The notes beneath the pieces are model-generated. The model did not search any database and was not told the DNA's origin. It worked only from the letters and a program-made list of their open reading frames with translations. From Mycolicibacterium agri (GTDB taxonomy: Bacteria > Actinomycetota > Actinomycetes > Mycobacteriales > Mycobacteriaceae), in contig NZ_PDCP01000023.1 in assembly GCF_002553505.1 (NCBI RefSeq), positions 28,255-92,254 on the forward strand: 64,000 bases of DNA, read 5' to 3'. This document shows, piece after piece, positions 51,730-60,401 of the stretch. Position numbers and translations under genes: made by a program. Each line of letters opens with the position of its first letter. Position 1 is the first letter of the stretch.

Positions 51730-53256
51730 ATGCTGAACAACATCACCAGCGGCTTGGAGTTGCTGATACAGCCCGGCCCGCTGATGTGGCTGGTGCTCGG
51801 GGTGATCGTCGGCTTTCTGGTCGGCGTGCTACCGGGCCTGAGCACGTCGAACACCGCCGCCCTGCTGCTGCCGTTCGCGATCACGCTGCCCCTGGAGAAC
51901 TCGCTGGTGCTGATCGTCAGCATCTACGCGGGCGCAGCGTTCGGCGGCGCGGTTCCGGCGATCCTTTTCAATGTTCCGGGCGAAACCGGCTCGGCCGTCA
52001 CCGCGTTGGACGGCTACCCGATGGCGAAGAAGGGTCAAGCCGGGCTCGCGATCGGCATCGCCCGCATGGCTTCGGTGGCCGGCGGCGTCATCAGCGGCAT
52101 CGTCGTGTTGCTTCTCCTGCAGCCGCTCGGCACGCTGTCGCTGAAGTTCGGCGCCCGCGAGATGTTCGCCATCATCCTTCTCGGTCTCGTCGTCGCGTCC
52201 ACACTGATGGGCGGATCGGCGCGCAAGGGCCTGATGGTGGGTGCGTTCGGGCTGCTGCTGGCGATCGTCGGGGTGAGCCCGGGAACGGCCAAGACCCGGT
52301 TCACATTCGGTGAACTGCAGCTCTACGACGGAATCCCGTTCCTGGCCGCGCTGATCGGCACGTTCGCCATCAGCGAGATGCTGCTGCTGGTCGGCTCCGA
52401 AGTTGCGGCACGACGTCAGCGGGAGCAGGAAGTGAAAACCGGTGGGCTGCGCAAGGAATCCCGCGACGCGATCGCCGGTGTGAAGGCCACCCTCGCCGAG
52501 CCCGGGGCCGTCGCACGCTCGAGTGGCATCGGAATCCTGCTCGGCATCATCCCCGGCATCGGCACATCGGTGGCCAACTTCCTCAGTTACGCCGCCGAGA
52601 AGAAGCGGTCGAAGAACCCCGACGAGTTCGGCAAGGGCAGCCACAAAGGCATCATCGCCTCGGAAGCCTGCGACAACGCCGTCGCGAGCAGCAGCCTGAT
52701 CCCGACCTTCACCCTCGGCATCCCGGGCAGCGCCACCATGGCCGTCGTGCTGGCGGCGTTCTACCTGCAGGGCATCCAGCCCGGGCCGCGGGTGCTGGAA
52801 ACCAACAGCGCCGAGGTGTATGCGGTGGTGCTCGCGCTGATCGTCGCCAGTGTGCTGATCCTGCCGCTCGGCGTGCTTCTCGCCGGCCCGCTCGCGTCGG
52901 TCACCCGGCTACCGATGTCACTGCTGGTGCCCACCGTGCTGTTCCTGTCGATGGTCGGCGTCTACGCGATCCGCAACTCGATCTTCGACGTTGGCCTCGC
53001 CTTGCTCTTCGGGGTGATCGGGTTGCTGTTACGGCTCAACGGTTATCCGGTGATCCCGTTGATCCTCGGGCTGATCCTGGGTCCCCTGGCCGAGGAGTAC
53101 CTGCTGCGCAGCCTGGAACTCGCCGACGGTCCGAGCTACTTCTTCGGATCGGTCGTCGTCAACATCCTGTGGGCGATATTGGCGGCGGTGCTGGGCGGCA
53201 TGGCCGTCATGCGATTCGTCAAACAACGGCGTGAGCGCACGCCGGCTAACCAGTAG
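51730..53256 (+). CDS. tctA: Tripartite tricarboxylate transporter large permease
   Basis: A 508-residue permease with about 11-12 helices. The two family motifs are present: GVLPGLSTSNTAALLLPFAI near residues 36-55, and GIIPGIGTSVANFLSYAAEK near 275-295. Energy probably comes from the cation gradient. With TctC and TctB it imports the carboxylate that the downstream enzymes use. It starts directly after the tctB stop. Confidence 0.94.
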   Translation: MLNNITSGLELLIQPGPLMWLVLGVIVGFLVGVLPGLSTSNTAALLLPFAITLPLENSLVLIVSIYAGAAFGGAVPAILFNVPGETGSAVTALDGYPMAKKGQAGLAIGIARMASVAGGVISGIVVLLLLQPLGTLSLKFGAREMFAIILLGLVVASTLMGGSARKGLMVGAFGLLLAIVGVSPGTAKTRFTFGELQLYDGIPFLAALIGTFAISEMLLLVGSEVAARRQREQEVKTGGLRKESRDAIAGVKATLAEPGAVARSSGIGILLGIIPGIGTSVANFLSYAAEKKRSKNPDEFGKGSHKGIIASEACDNAVASSSLIPTFTLGIPGSATMAVVLAAFYLQGIQPGPRVLETNSAEVYAVVLALIVASVLILPLGVLLAGPLASVTRLPMSLLVPTVLFLSMVGVYAIRNSIFDVGLALLFGVIGLLLRLNGYPVIPLILGLILGPLAEEYLLRSLELADGPSYFFGSVVVNILWAILAAVLGGMAVMRFVKQRRERTPANQ

Positions 53257-53269
53257 GAGCCGTCAACCG

Positions 53270-54013
53270 ATGAGGTCAGCAATTGTCACGGGGGCAAGCC
53301 GCAACATCGGATTGGCGATCGCCCGCCGATTGCTGCGCGATGGCTGGAATGTGTGTCTTTCCAGCCGTGACGCAAGCGCTTTGGAGGCAGCCGCCAGGTC
53401 GCTTGACGGAGGCGACACTGTGCGCTGGGTGGCGGGGGACGTCGGCAACGAGGCCGACGTCGCTCGTCTCGTCGGCGATGTCGAACATGCGTGGGGCGGG
53501 GTCGACGCGGTGGTCAACAACGCGGGTATCCGCGCACACGGGCCGGTCGAGTCGCTGAGCCTTTCCGACTGGAACGCCGTGCTGTCGACGGTGATGACGG
53601 GCGCGTTCCTGCTGAGTCGCGCGACTCTGCCGAATATGCGCGAACGCGGGTGGGGCCGGATCGTCAACATCGCGGGCATGTCCGGCCAGTCAGGGGCGGC
53701 GAACCGCGCTCCGGTGGTGGCCGCCAAATCCGGACTGATCGGGTTGACCAAGGCCTGCGCGCATGAAGCCGACGGACGCGGCGTGACGGTGAATGCCGTC
53801 TCCCCCGGCCTCATCAACACGCAGCGCAGGCCCGAACTCGGTGACATGAGCGTGGCACAACAGCACTACAAAAGCCTTGGCGAGCAAGGTAACCCGGTCG
53901 GGCGAATCGGCACCGTCGACGACATCGCGGCCATGGTGGCGTACCTGTGCAGCGACGATGCCGGGTACATCACCGGACAGGTGATCGCGGTGAACGGTGG
54001 TGCCTACATGTAG
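53270..54013 (+). CDS. SDR-family protein lacking the catalytic tyrosine
   Basis: A 247-residue Rossmann protein. The cofactor motif is TGASRNIG (7-14), NNAG is at 83-86, NIAGMSG holds the catalytic Ser (138), and the C-terminal AVSPGLINTQ and ITGQVIAVNGGAYM are typical of FabG-like enzymes. In the YxxxK position the sequence reads VVAAK (149-153), so Lys153 is present but Tyr is replaced by Val. Activity as an ordinary dehydrogenase is therefore doubtful. AGGAG precedes the ATG. It lies between tctA and the first MmgE/PrpD gene. Confidence 0.88.
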   Translation: MRSAIVTGASRNIGLAIARRLLRDGWNVCLSSRDASALEAAARSLDGGDTVRWVAGDVGNEADVARLVGDVEHAWGGVDAVVNNAGIRAHGPVESLSLSDWNAVLSTVMTGAFLLSRATLPNMRERGWGRIVNIAGMSGQSGAANRAPVVAAKSGLIGLTKACAHEADGRGVTVNAVSPGLINTQRRPELGDMSVAQQHYKSLGEQGNPVGRIGTVDDIAAMVAYLCSDDAGYITGQVIAVNGGAYM

Positions 54014-54061
54014 CCGAGCCCACCACGCACCCGCTATTGGAGAACCCTCGAAAGGATTGCG

Positions 54062-55441
54062 ATGGCTGCCGAGATCAGCCCACAGACCCGCCAGCTTGCC
54101 GACCACGTCAGCGCCGCGCTGCAGACTCCCTTGCCGGCCAACGTCGTTCGCAAGACCAAGCACCACATCATCGACACGATCGCGGCGATGGTGTCGGGTG
54201 CGCAGCTGCCGCCAGGACGGCGCGGCCTGGCGTATGTGGCGCAGTCGCACGACGGGCAGGCCACGCTGATCGGAGGCCTGCGCTCGTCGCCCGTGGAAGC
54301 TGCTCTCGCCAACGGGATTTCCGCACACGCCGATGAGACCGACGACTCCCACCCTCGCTCCATCAGCCATCCCGGATGCGCGGTGGTGCCTGCGGCGCTG
54401 GCGGTCGGCGAGGTCGCCAAGCGGTCCGGTGAGGAAGTGCTGCGCGCCGTCGCGACGGGTTACGACGTCGGCACCCGCGTCGTGCTGAGCCTGGGCACCC
54501 CGGTGCTGAACACCGAGTCGAGCGGGCGCAGCACCCACGCCTACTGCAGTCTGTTCGGTGCGGCGGGTGCGGCCGCGGTGCTGTACGGCCTTGACGAGCA
54601 ACAGGTTCGGCACACGTTGTCGTACGCCGCGCAGAGCGCGTCGGGTGTCACCAGCTGGGTGCGCGATCCCAACCATGTCGAGAAGGCGTTCGTGTTCGCA
54701 GGCATGCCGTCGTCCAACGGCGTGCGGGCGGCGGCGATGGTCGCGTCCGGCTGCGACGGGGTGCCCGATGTATTCAGCGGGGTGCCGAACTTCCTCGACG
54801 CGCTGTCGACCGAGGTGCGCCGCGACGAACTGTCCGACGGCCTCGGCGAGCGCTACGAGATTCTGCACACCAACATCAAGAAATTCGCGGTCGGCTCCCC
54901 CGCGCAGGCGGCCGTGCAGGCCGTTCTCGAACTGGTCGAAGAGCAACCGATCGATCCCACCGACGTGGCGCAGATCCGAATCGTGTTGCCGCACGACCTG
55001 GCTCGTGTGGTCGACGAGCGTGCGATGCCCGACATCAACTGCCAGTACCTGGTGGCGGGCACGCTGGTGGACCGCGGGTTCACGTTCGCGATGGCCCACG
55101 ACGACGACCGCATGAACGACCCGACCATCCTCGCGCTGCGCGAGTGCAACGAACTGATTCCCGATCCGCAACGCGCCGGCGTGCGCACAGCGGACGTCAC
55201 GGTGACCCTGCGCGACGGCACCTCGCGACAGCGCTTCGTCGGCGCGGTGCGCGGCACGGTCGACGACCCGATGAGCGACGACGAGATCAACGCCAAGGCC
55301 GTCGATTTGATGGAGCCGGTGCTGGGGCGCTCGACCACCGAGACACTGCTCGCGCGGCTGTGGTCCATCGAGGAGTGCGCCGACATCACCGATGTCACCA
55401 CCCCGCTGCTGGGCGCCGTGCTGACCGAGGCAGGCACGTGA
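54062..55441 (+). CDS. MmgE/PrpD-family protein 1 (divergent)
   Basis: A 459-residue MmgE/PrpD protein, the family of 2-methylcitrate dehydratase, cis-aconitate decarboxylase and iminodisuccinate epimerase. The active-site loop HADETDDSHPRSISHPG (89-105) differs from the usual DFDDTH form. The loop that reads GWHxTGTxGP in other members is here HAYCSLFGAAG. The later KPY-type lysine loop reads IKKFAVGSPAQA. AAAGGA precedes the ATG. First of four tandem family members; its end overlaps the next start by 4 nt. Substrate is probably the carboxylate taken up by TctCBA. Confidence 0.87.
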   Translation: MAAEISPQTRQLADHVSAALQTPLPANVVRKTKHHIIDTIAAMVSGAQLPPGRRGLAYVAQSHDGQATLIGGLRSSPVEAALANGISAHADETDDSHPRSISHPGCAVVPAALAVGEVAKRSGEEVLRAVATGYDVGTRVVLSLGTPVLNTESSGRSTHAYCSLFGAAGAAAVLYGLDEQQVRHTLSYAAQSASGVTSWVRDPNHVEKAFVFAGMPSSNGVRAAAMVASGCDGVPDVFSGVPNFLDALSTEVRRDELSDGLGERYEILHTNIKKFAVGSPAQAAVQAVLELVEEQPIDPTDVAQIRIVLPHDLARVVDERAMPDINCQYLVAGTLVDRGFTFAMAHDDDRMNDPTILALRECNELIPDPQRAGVRTADVTVTLRDGTSRQRFVGAVRGTVDDPMSDDEINAKAVDLMEPVLGRSTTETLLARLWSIEECADITDVTTPLLGAVLTEAGT

Positions 55442-56649
55442 GCGCCCAGCTGAGCCAGGATGCGACCACCACCGAAGCACTCGCGCAGTGGGCGGCAGAC
55501 CTGACACCAGGCCCGGCCGATCTGACACTGGCCGACACTGCGCTGATCGATACGGTCGCGGTCGCCATGGCGGCCCGTGACCACCCGCTGACCGACGTTG
55601 TCGCCGGGCTGCCGAAGGGCGCACGGTGGGCGGCGCAGGCGCACGTGCTCGACTACGACGACCTTCACCTGCCGTCAACCACGCACATCAGCGCCGTGTG
55701 CGTGCCCGCGGCGGCGGCCACCGGTGGCGACGCGCGGGCCTATCTCGCCGGCGCGGGCGTCATGGCCAGGCTCGGCGCCGCGCTGGGATGGAACCACTAT
55801 TCGCGCGGCTGGCACGCCACGTCGACGGCGGCACCGGTGGCAGCGGCGGCGGTGGCCGCCACCGCCATGGGGCTCGACGTCCGGCAATCGGCGATGGCGA
55901 TGGCGCTGTCGGTCTCCAGCGCGGGCGGTGTCCAGCGCGCATTCGGCAGTGATGCCAAGGCGATTCAGGTCGGACTGGCCGTCGACGCGGGCATCCGTGC
56001 CGCACAACTCGTCACCGACGGAGCGACCGTCGACCTGCGCGTGCTCGACGCGTGGCTGGGGCTGGTGTCCGACCCGCCCTTCGACCTGGCGCTCGACGAC
56101 GGCGAGGTGGTGCCCGGCGGGCTGGCGGTGAAGGTGTACCCGTGTTGTTATGCCTTGCAGCGCCCGATCGCGTGTGCGGCGGAGGTGGCAGACGATTTCG
56201 ACTCGACCGAGGTATCCCGAATCCGGGTGCGGGCCAGGCAGTCCGCTGTTCAGCCGCTGGTGCATCATCGCCCGACCTCGGGGTTGGAGGCGAAGTTCTG
56301 CCTCGAGCATGCTGTCGCCGTCGCCGTGGTGGATCGAGTGCCGGGTTTCGACAGCTTCTCCGACGCGGCGGTGCACCGACCGGAGGTAGCGCGGCTGACC
56401 CGCAGCGTCGACATCGACCTCGAACCGGGCGGCGCCGGCCTGCTGGACGACACGGTGACCGTGGAGGTGACGACCACCGACGGCCGCGTGCTCACCGGTG
56501 AGATCGACGTGCCGCCGGGCGCACCCGGGCGGCCGGTGACGCGAGAACAGTTGGCGGGCAAGGTGCGTGACTGTGTTGGCGACCGCGTGGATGCGGTGAT
56601 GTCGGCGCGCTGGGATGAGGTGGCCGAGTTGATCGAGGAAGCGTCGTGA
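55438..56649 (+). CDS. MmgE/PrpD-family protein 2 (short, divergent)
   Basis: A 403-residue family member, shorter than its neighbours. The active-site loop is LDYDDLHLPSTTHIS (about 71-85): the DxDD and the late His83 remain, but the Thr of DDTH is Leu and the HPG that follows in other members is HIS. GWHATSTAAPVAAAA replaces GWHxTGTxGP, and KVYPCCYALQRPIA replaces KPYPCGIVSHP. The changes suggest a different substrate or a non-catalytic partner. The GTG start lies in the previous stop (GTGA), and the end overlaps the third gene by 4 nt. Confidence 0.85.
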   Translation: MSAQLSQDATTTEALAQWAADLTPGPADLTLADTALIDTVAVAMAARDHPLTDVVAGLPKGARWAAQAHVLDYDDLHLPSTTHISAVCVPAAAATGGDARAYLAGAGVMARLGAALGWNHYSRGWHATSTAAPVAAAAVAATAMGLDVRQSAMAMALSVSSAGGVQRAFGSDAKAIQVGLAVDAGIRAAQLVTDGATVDLRVLDAWLGLVSDPPFDLALDDGEVVPGGLAVKVYPCCYALQRPIACAAEVADDFDSTEVSRIRVRARQSAVQPLVHHRPTSGLEAKFCLEHAVAVAVVDRVPGFDSFSDAAVHRPEVARLTRSVDIDLEPGGAGLLDDTVTVEVTTTDGRVLTGEIDVPPGAPGRPVTREQLAGKVRDCVGDRVDAVMSARWDEVAELIEEAS

Positions 56650-57980
56650 TCAGCCTGACCGACCTGGCGAGCGAGGTGGTGTCTACCGCCGCTGGGGTCG
56701 AGGGAGCGGTCCGGGCCGAGGCGGTGCGGGCGCTGCTCAACGTCGTCGGCACCGCCATCGGTGCGGCAGGCGCCGAGGAGACCGACCGGCTGGCCGCGGG
56801 GCTGCGGCGCACCGCCGCGCCGGGCGAGGTTCCGGTGCCGGGCCGGGCGGACACCTTCGGTCCGCCGTCGGCCGCGCTGTTGACCGCATTCGCCGCGCAT
56901 CTGGATGACTACGACGACACCCACCTCGCCACCGTCGTGCATCCCGGTGCGTCGGTACTGGGTGCGGCGCTCGGCGCGACGGCGGTGCGCGACGCCACCG
57001 GCGATCAGCTGCTTCGCGCGATCGCGATGGGCATCGAACTGCAACTGCGGGTGGCGGTGGCGATGTCGCCGTCGCACTACGACGCCGGATGGCACATCAC
57101 CGGGACGGTGGGGCCGCTGGGCGCGGCGACCACGGCGTCGATGCTGCTGGGTCTCGACGCCGAAGCCATGGGTCGCGCGTTGGGTGTGGCGACCAGCATG
57201 ACGCTGGGCCACCGGGAGGGTTTCGGGACCATGAACAAGCCGCTGCACCCCGGCAAGGCAGCGGCCAACGGTCTGGTCGCCGCGGTGGCTGCCCGCCGCG
57301 GCCTCACCGCGTCGCCGTCGGCGCTGGACGGGCCGCGCGGCTACTTCGCGGTGCTTGCGCCGTCGCTGGATCTCTCGCTGCTGCTTGATGATTGGGGCAG
57401 TCGCTGGGAGTTGCTGTCGAACACGTACAAGCCGTATCCGTGCGGGATCGTCAGCCACCCGGCGATCGAGGCCGCCGAGGAGCTGCACCGGGCGATCGGC
57501 GGTCGCGAGGTGCAACGCGCCGAGCTGCGCTGCCATCCGCTCGTGGTCGAACTCACCGGCAACACCGCACCGACGAACGGCCTCGAGGCCCGGTTCAGCA
57601 CCGTGCACGGGGTCGCCTGCGGGCTTCTCGACGGCCCCGTCGATCTGCACTCCTATGAGGACGAGCATGTGCGGTCGGAGCGGGTCGCCGCGATGCGCTC
57701 ACGCGTCGTGCTGACACCCGATCCGGACATCGCGCGCGCCGCGGCCCGGCTGGAGGTGCAGCTGTCCGACGGGTCCACCGAATCGGTCGAAATCGCGCAT
57801 GCTCGCGGCAGTTTGGACGCACCGCTGTCGGACGAACGGCTGGACCAAAAGGCGCTCGCGTTGATCGAACGCACGCTGCCCGGCCGCGAGAAGGAGGTCG
57901 TCGAGGCCGCGCGCACGGTGAGCGATGCCGGTAGTGCACGAGGATGGTTCGCTGCCATGGCGAAAGGCGAAAACGCATGA
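56646..57980 (+). CDS. MmgE/PrpD-family protein 3 (canonical motifs)
   Basis: A 444-residue protein with intact family motifs: LDDYDDTHLATVVHPG (86-101), GWHITGTVGPLGAA (148-161), and KPYPCGIVSHP with Lys261. These correspond to the active-site Asp, Thr, His and Lys of cis-aconitate decarboxylase-type enzymes. It is therefore the most likely true lyase, dehydratase or isomerase of the set. Start GTG overlaps the second gene and the stop overlaps the fourth (ATGA). Cytosolic. Confidence 0.88.
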   Translation: MISLTDLASEVVSTAAGVEGAVRAEAVRALLNVVGTAIGAAGAEETDRLAAGLRRTAAPGEVPVPGRADTFGPPSAALLTAFAAHLDDYDDTHLATVVHPGASVLGAALGATAVRDATGDQLLRAIAMGIELQLRVAVAMSPSHYDAGWHITGTVGPLGAATTASMLLGLDAEAMGRALGVATSMTLGHREGFGTMNKPLHPGKAAANGLVAAVAARRGLTASPSALDGPRGYFAVLAPSLDLSLLLDDWGSRWELLSNTYKPYPCGIVSHPAIEAAEELHRAIGGREVQRAELRCHPLVVELTGNTAPTNGLEARFSTVHGVACGLLDGPVDLHSYEDEHVRSERVAAMRSRVVLTPDPDIARAAARLEVQLSDGSTESVEIAHARGSLDAPLSDERLDQKALALIERTLPGREKEVVEAARTVSDAGSARGWFAAMAKGENA

Positions 57981-59317
57981 GCTCCAACGTCACCGCACGC
58001 ATCGCAGCGTTCGTGTCCGGGCTGCAGTGGGCTGACGTGCCGGAGTCGGCGCGCGAGGCCGCGCGGCGCACGGCGGCCAACGTCGTCGGTCTGTCGGTGG
58101 GTGCGGCACACGCCCCGGCGTCCAAGGCAGCGCTGGCCACGGCGGCGGATCTGGGGCAGCGCGGCGACGCGCGCGTGCTGGGGCGCCGCGAACGGCTTAC
58201 CCCGCCGTGGGCCGCGCTGGTGAACGGATTGACCGCGCATGTTGAGGATTTCGACGACACCTATCTGGCGTGCATCCTTCATCCCGGCGCGCCGATCGTG
58301 CCTGCGGCGCTGGCGGCGGGCGAGATCGCCCGGCCGGGCGGCGAGGATCTGATGGCGGGTGTGGTCGCCGGTGTCGAGGTGGCCAGCAGACTCGGTGACG
58401 CGTTGTGGCCGTCGCATTTCGACCGCGGCTGGCATGTGACGGCCACGACGGGCCCGGTGGGTGCCGCGTGCGCGGCCGCGCGGATCCTCGGGATGGATGC
58501 AGGCGGCACCGCGGCGGCCATCGCGATTGCGGCCACACAGGCCGCGGGTCACACCGAACAGCTCGGATCGATGACGAAGTCGTTTCAGGTCGGGCGGGCG
58601 GCGGCCATCGGGATCGAGGCGGCGCTGCTGGCGTCGGAGGGATTCACCGGCCCGGCAGAGCCGCTTGCAGGCCGCCGCGGGATGGCTGCGCTGATGGCCG
58701 CCGACGCGGACTGGTCGGTGATGGCCGACCTCGGCTCGCGGTGGCTGATCGAACTCAACGCGCTCAAGCCCTACAGCTGCGGCATCGTCAGCCATCCGGT
58801 GATCGACGCAGGCCGCTCGCTGCGCGCCGATGTGGCCGACGGGGGCGAGATCGCCGATGTTCTGCTCGAGGTGCATCCGCGGGTACTCGACGTCATGGGC
58901 GTCGCCGACCCGGCGACCGGCCTGCAGAGCAAGTTCTCCGTCCACCACTGTTTCGCGGTGGGATTGTTGCGCGGCGCGGGCGGGCCGCCCGAGTTCAGCG
59001 ACGAGTGCGCCATCGATCCGGCGGTGCAGGAGTTGCGGCGCAAGGTGCGCACCGAACTCGACCCGTCGCTGCCCGCCGATTCGTGCCGGGTCACGGTCAC
59101 GCTGACCAGCGGTGAGAAGTTGGCGCGCACTGTCGAGCACGCGACGGGTAGCGTGTCGGCGCCGATGACCACAGAACAGCTGCAGGACAAGGTGGTCCGG
59201 CTGGCCCACCATCTCGACGACCCCACCCAGCTGTGGACTGTGGCGTCGAACCTGGATCGTGTGTCGGATGTGTCGGAACTCTTCGCCGTCGCAGGCTCAC
59301 CATCGGCGGTGGTGTGA
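57977..59317 (+). CDS. MmgE/PrpD-family protein 4 (canonical motifs)
   Basis: A 446-residue protein close to number 3: VEDFDDTYLACILHPG (89-104) with Tyr for the first His, GWHVTATTGPVGAA, and LKPYSCGIVSHPV. The QVGRAAAIGIEAALLASEGF segment is typical of the family. It is the last of the operon; a leftward proline-catabolism gene converges 106 bp further on, and no strong hairpin lies between. ATG 57977 is chosen within the TGA of gene 3; the longer frame from 57944 is not needed. Confidence 0.88.
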   Translation: MSSNVTARIAAFVSGLQWADVPESAREAARRTAANVVGLSVGAAHAPASKAALATAADLGQRGDARVLGRRERLTPPWAALVNGLTAHVEDFDDTYLACILHPGAPIVPAALAAGEIARPGGEDLMAGVVAGVEVASRLGDALWPSHFDRGWHVTATTGPVGAACAAARILGMDAGGTAAAIAIAATQAAGHTEQLGSMTKSFQVGRAAAIGIEAALLASEGFTGPAEPLAGRRGMAALMAADADWSVMADLGSRWLIELNALKPYSCGIVSHPVIDAGRSLRADVADGGEIADVLLEVHPRVLDVMGVADPATGLQSKFSVHHCFAVGLLRGAGGPPEFSDECAIDPAVQELRRKVRTELDPSLPADSCRVTVTLTSGEKLARTVEHATGSVSAPMTTEQLQDKVVRLAHHLDDPTQLWTVASNLDRVSDVSELFAVAGSPSAVV

Positions 59318-59423
59318 GGCGGTGAGTTTTTGACGATGTCGTGGTCTGCCTCTGCGTGCCGGCGCCCTATGACGGAGTAAGCGGACAACCGGCTACGGAT
59401 GGAAGTGATCTGACGGTGGGCGC

Positions 59424-60392
59424 TCAGTTCCGGCGTTCGGCGAGCGCGCGCAGGAAGAACGTCAGGTTGGCCGGCCGCTCGGCGATGCGCCGGACGAAGT
59501 ACCCATACCACTGCGTGCCGTACGGCACATACACCCGCACGTGATTACCCTCGTCGGCCAACCGCCGCTGTTCGGCGTCACGGATGCCGTACAGCATCTG
59601 GTACTCGAAATCGTCGACGCCGCGGTTGTTCTCACGCACCAGCGTGGGCACCGCGGCGATGATCTGCGGATCGTGTGAGGCCACCATCGGATAGCCCGAC
59701 CCCGCCATCAGCACCTGCAGGCAGCGAAGGTAGGAGTCGGTGACCTCTTCGCGGTCCCGGTAGGCCACCGACGCGGGCTCGTCATAGGCGCCCTTGCACA
59801 ACCGGATGCGGGCCCCGCTGACGGCGAACTCCTCGCAGTCGCTGAGCGTGCGTTTGAGGTAGGCCTGCAAAACGGTGCCCAGCCATGGGAATTCGGCGCG
59901 CAGGTCGCGCACGATCGACAGCGTCGAGTCGGTGGTCGTGTGGTCCTCGGCGTCGATGGTCACCCATGCGCCGACACGCTGCGCCCGCTCGCAGATGGTG
60001 TGCGCGTTGTCGCGGGCGATCTTCTCGCCGTCGCGCGGCAGCGCCTGGCCCAGCGCCGACAGTTTCAACGACACCTCGAGCGGCCGCACCGCGCCCGGCG
60101 GTTCATCGCGGTCGCCGAGCGCGTCGAGCAGCTCCAGGTAGGCCCGCACCGTGTTCTCGGCGTCTTCCAGCTGGGTGGTGTCCTCGCCGAGGTAGTCGAT
60201 GCTGACCAGGCGAGCGCTGTCTCGGAGCTGCGCAACGCAGTTCAGCGCGTCGGCGACCGTCTCGCCGGGCACGAACCGGTGCACGACGTGGCGGGTGACC
60301 GGTAGCCGCTCCGCGGTGCGGCGCAACCCGTCCGACCGGCTGGCCGCCAGAATCGCCGGGCGCGCGACCCGGTGGAACACCTCAGCCATCAC
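59424..60392 (-). CDS. Proline dehydrogenase
   Basis: A 322-residue monofunctional ProDH (PutB type). The flavin barrel motifs are VSLKLSALGQALPRD, TIDAEDHTTTDST, LQAYLKRTL and IRLCKGAYDEP, with the C-terminal FEYQMLYGIRDAEQRRLADE holding the substrate-binding residues and RRIAERPANL. It oxidises proline to pyrroline-5-carboxylate and passes electrons to the quinone pool at the membrane. The start lies 9 bp after the P5C dehydrogenase stop, so the two form one leftward operon. Confidence 0.94.
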   Translation of the reverse strand: MMAEVFHRVARPAILAASRSDGLRRTAERLPVTRHVVHRFVPGETVADALNCVAQLRDSARLVSIDYLGEDTTQLEDAENTVRAYLELLDALGDRDEPPGAVRPLEVSLKLSALGQALPRDGEKIARDNAHTICERAQRVGAWVTIDAEDHTTTDSTLSIVRDLRAEFPWLGTVLQAYLKRTLSDCEEFAVSGARIRLCKGAYDEPASVAYRDREEVTDSYLRCLQVLMAGSGYPMVASHDPQIIAAVPTLVRENNRGVDDFEYQMLYGIRDAEQRRLADEGNHVRVYVPYGTQWYGYFVRRIAERPANLTFFLRALAERRN

Positions 60393-60401
60393 GTCGTCTC
60401 C

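Noticed and set aside
59318..59423. Terminator between the fourth MmgE/PrpD gene and the proline dehydrogenase gene
   Set aside because: A short T run occurs at 59327-59333 but no convincing stem precedes it on either strand.
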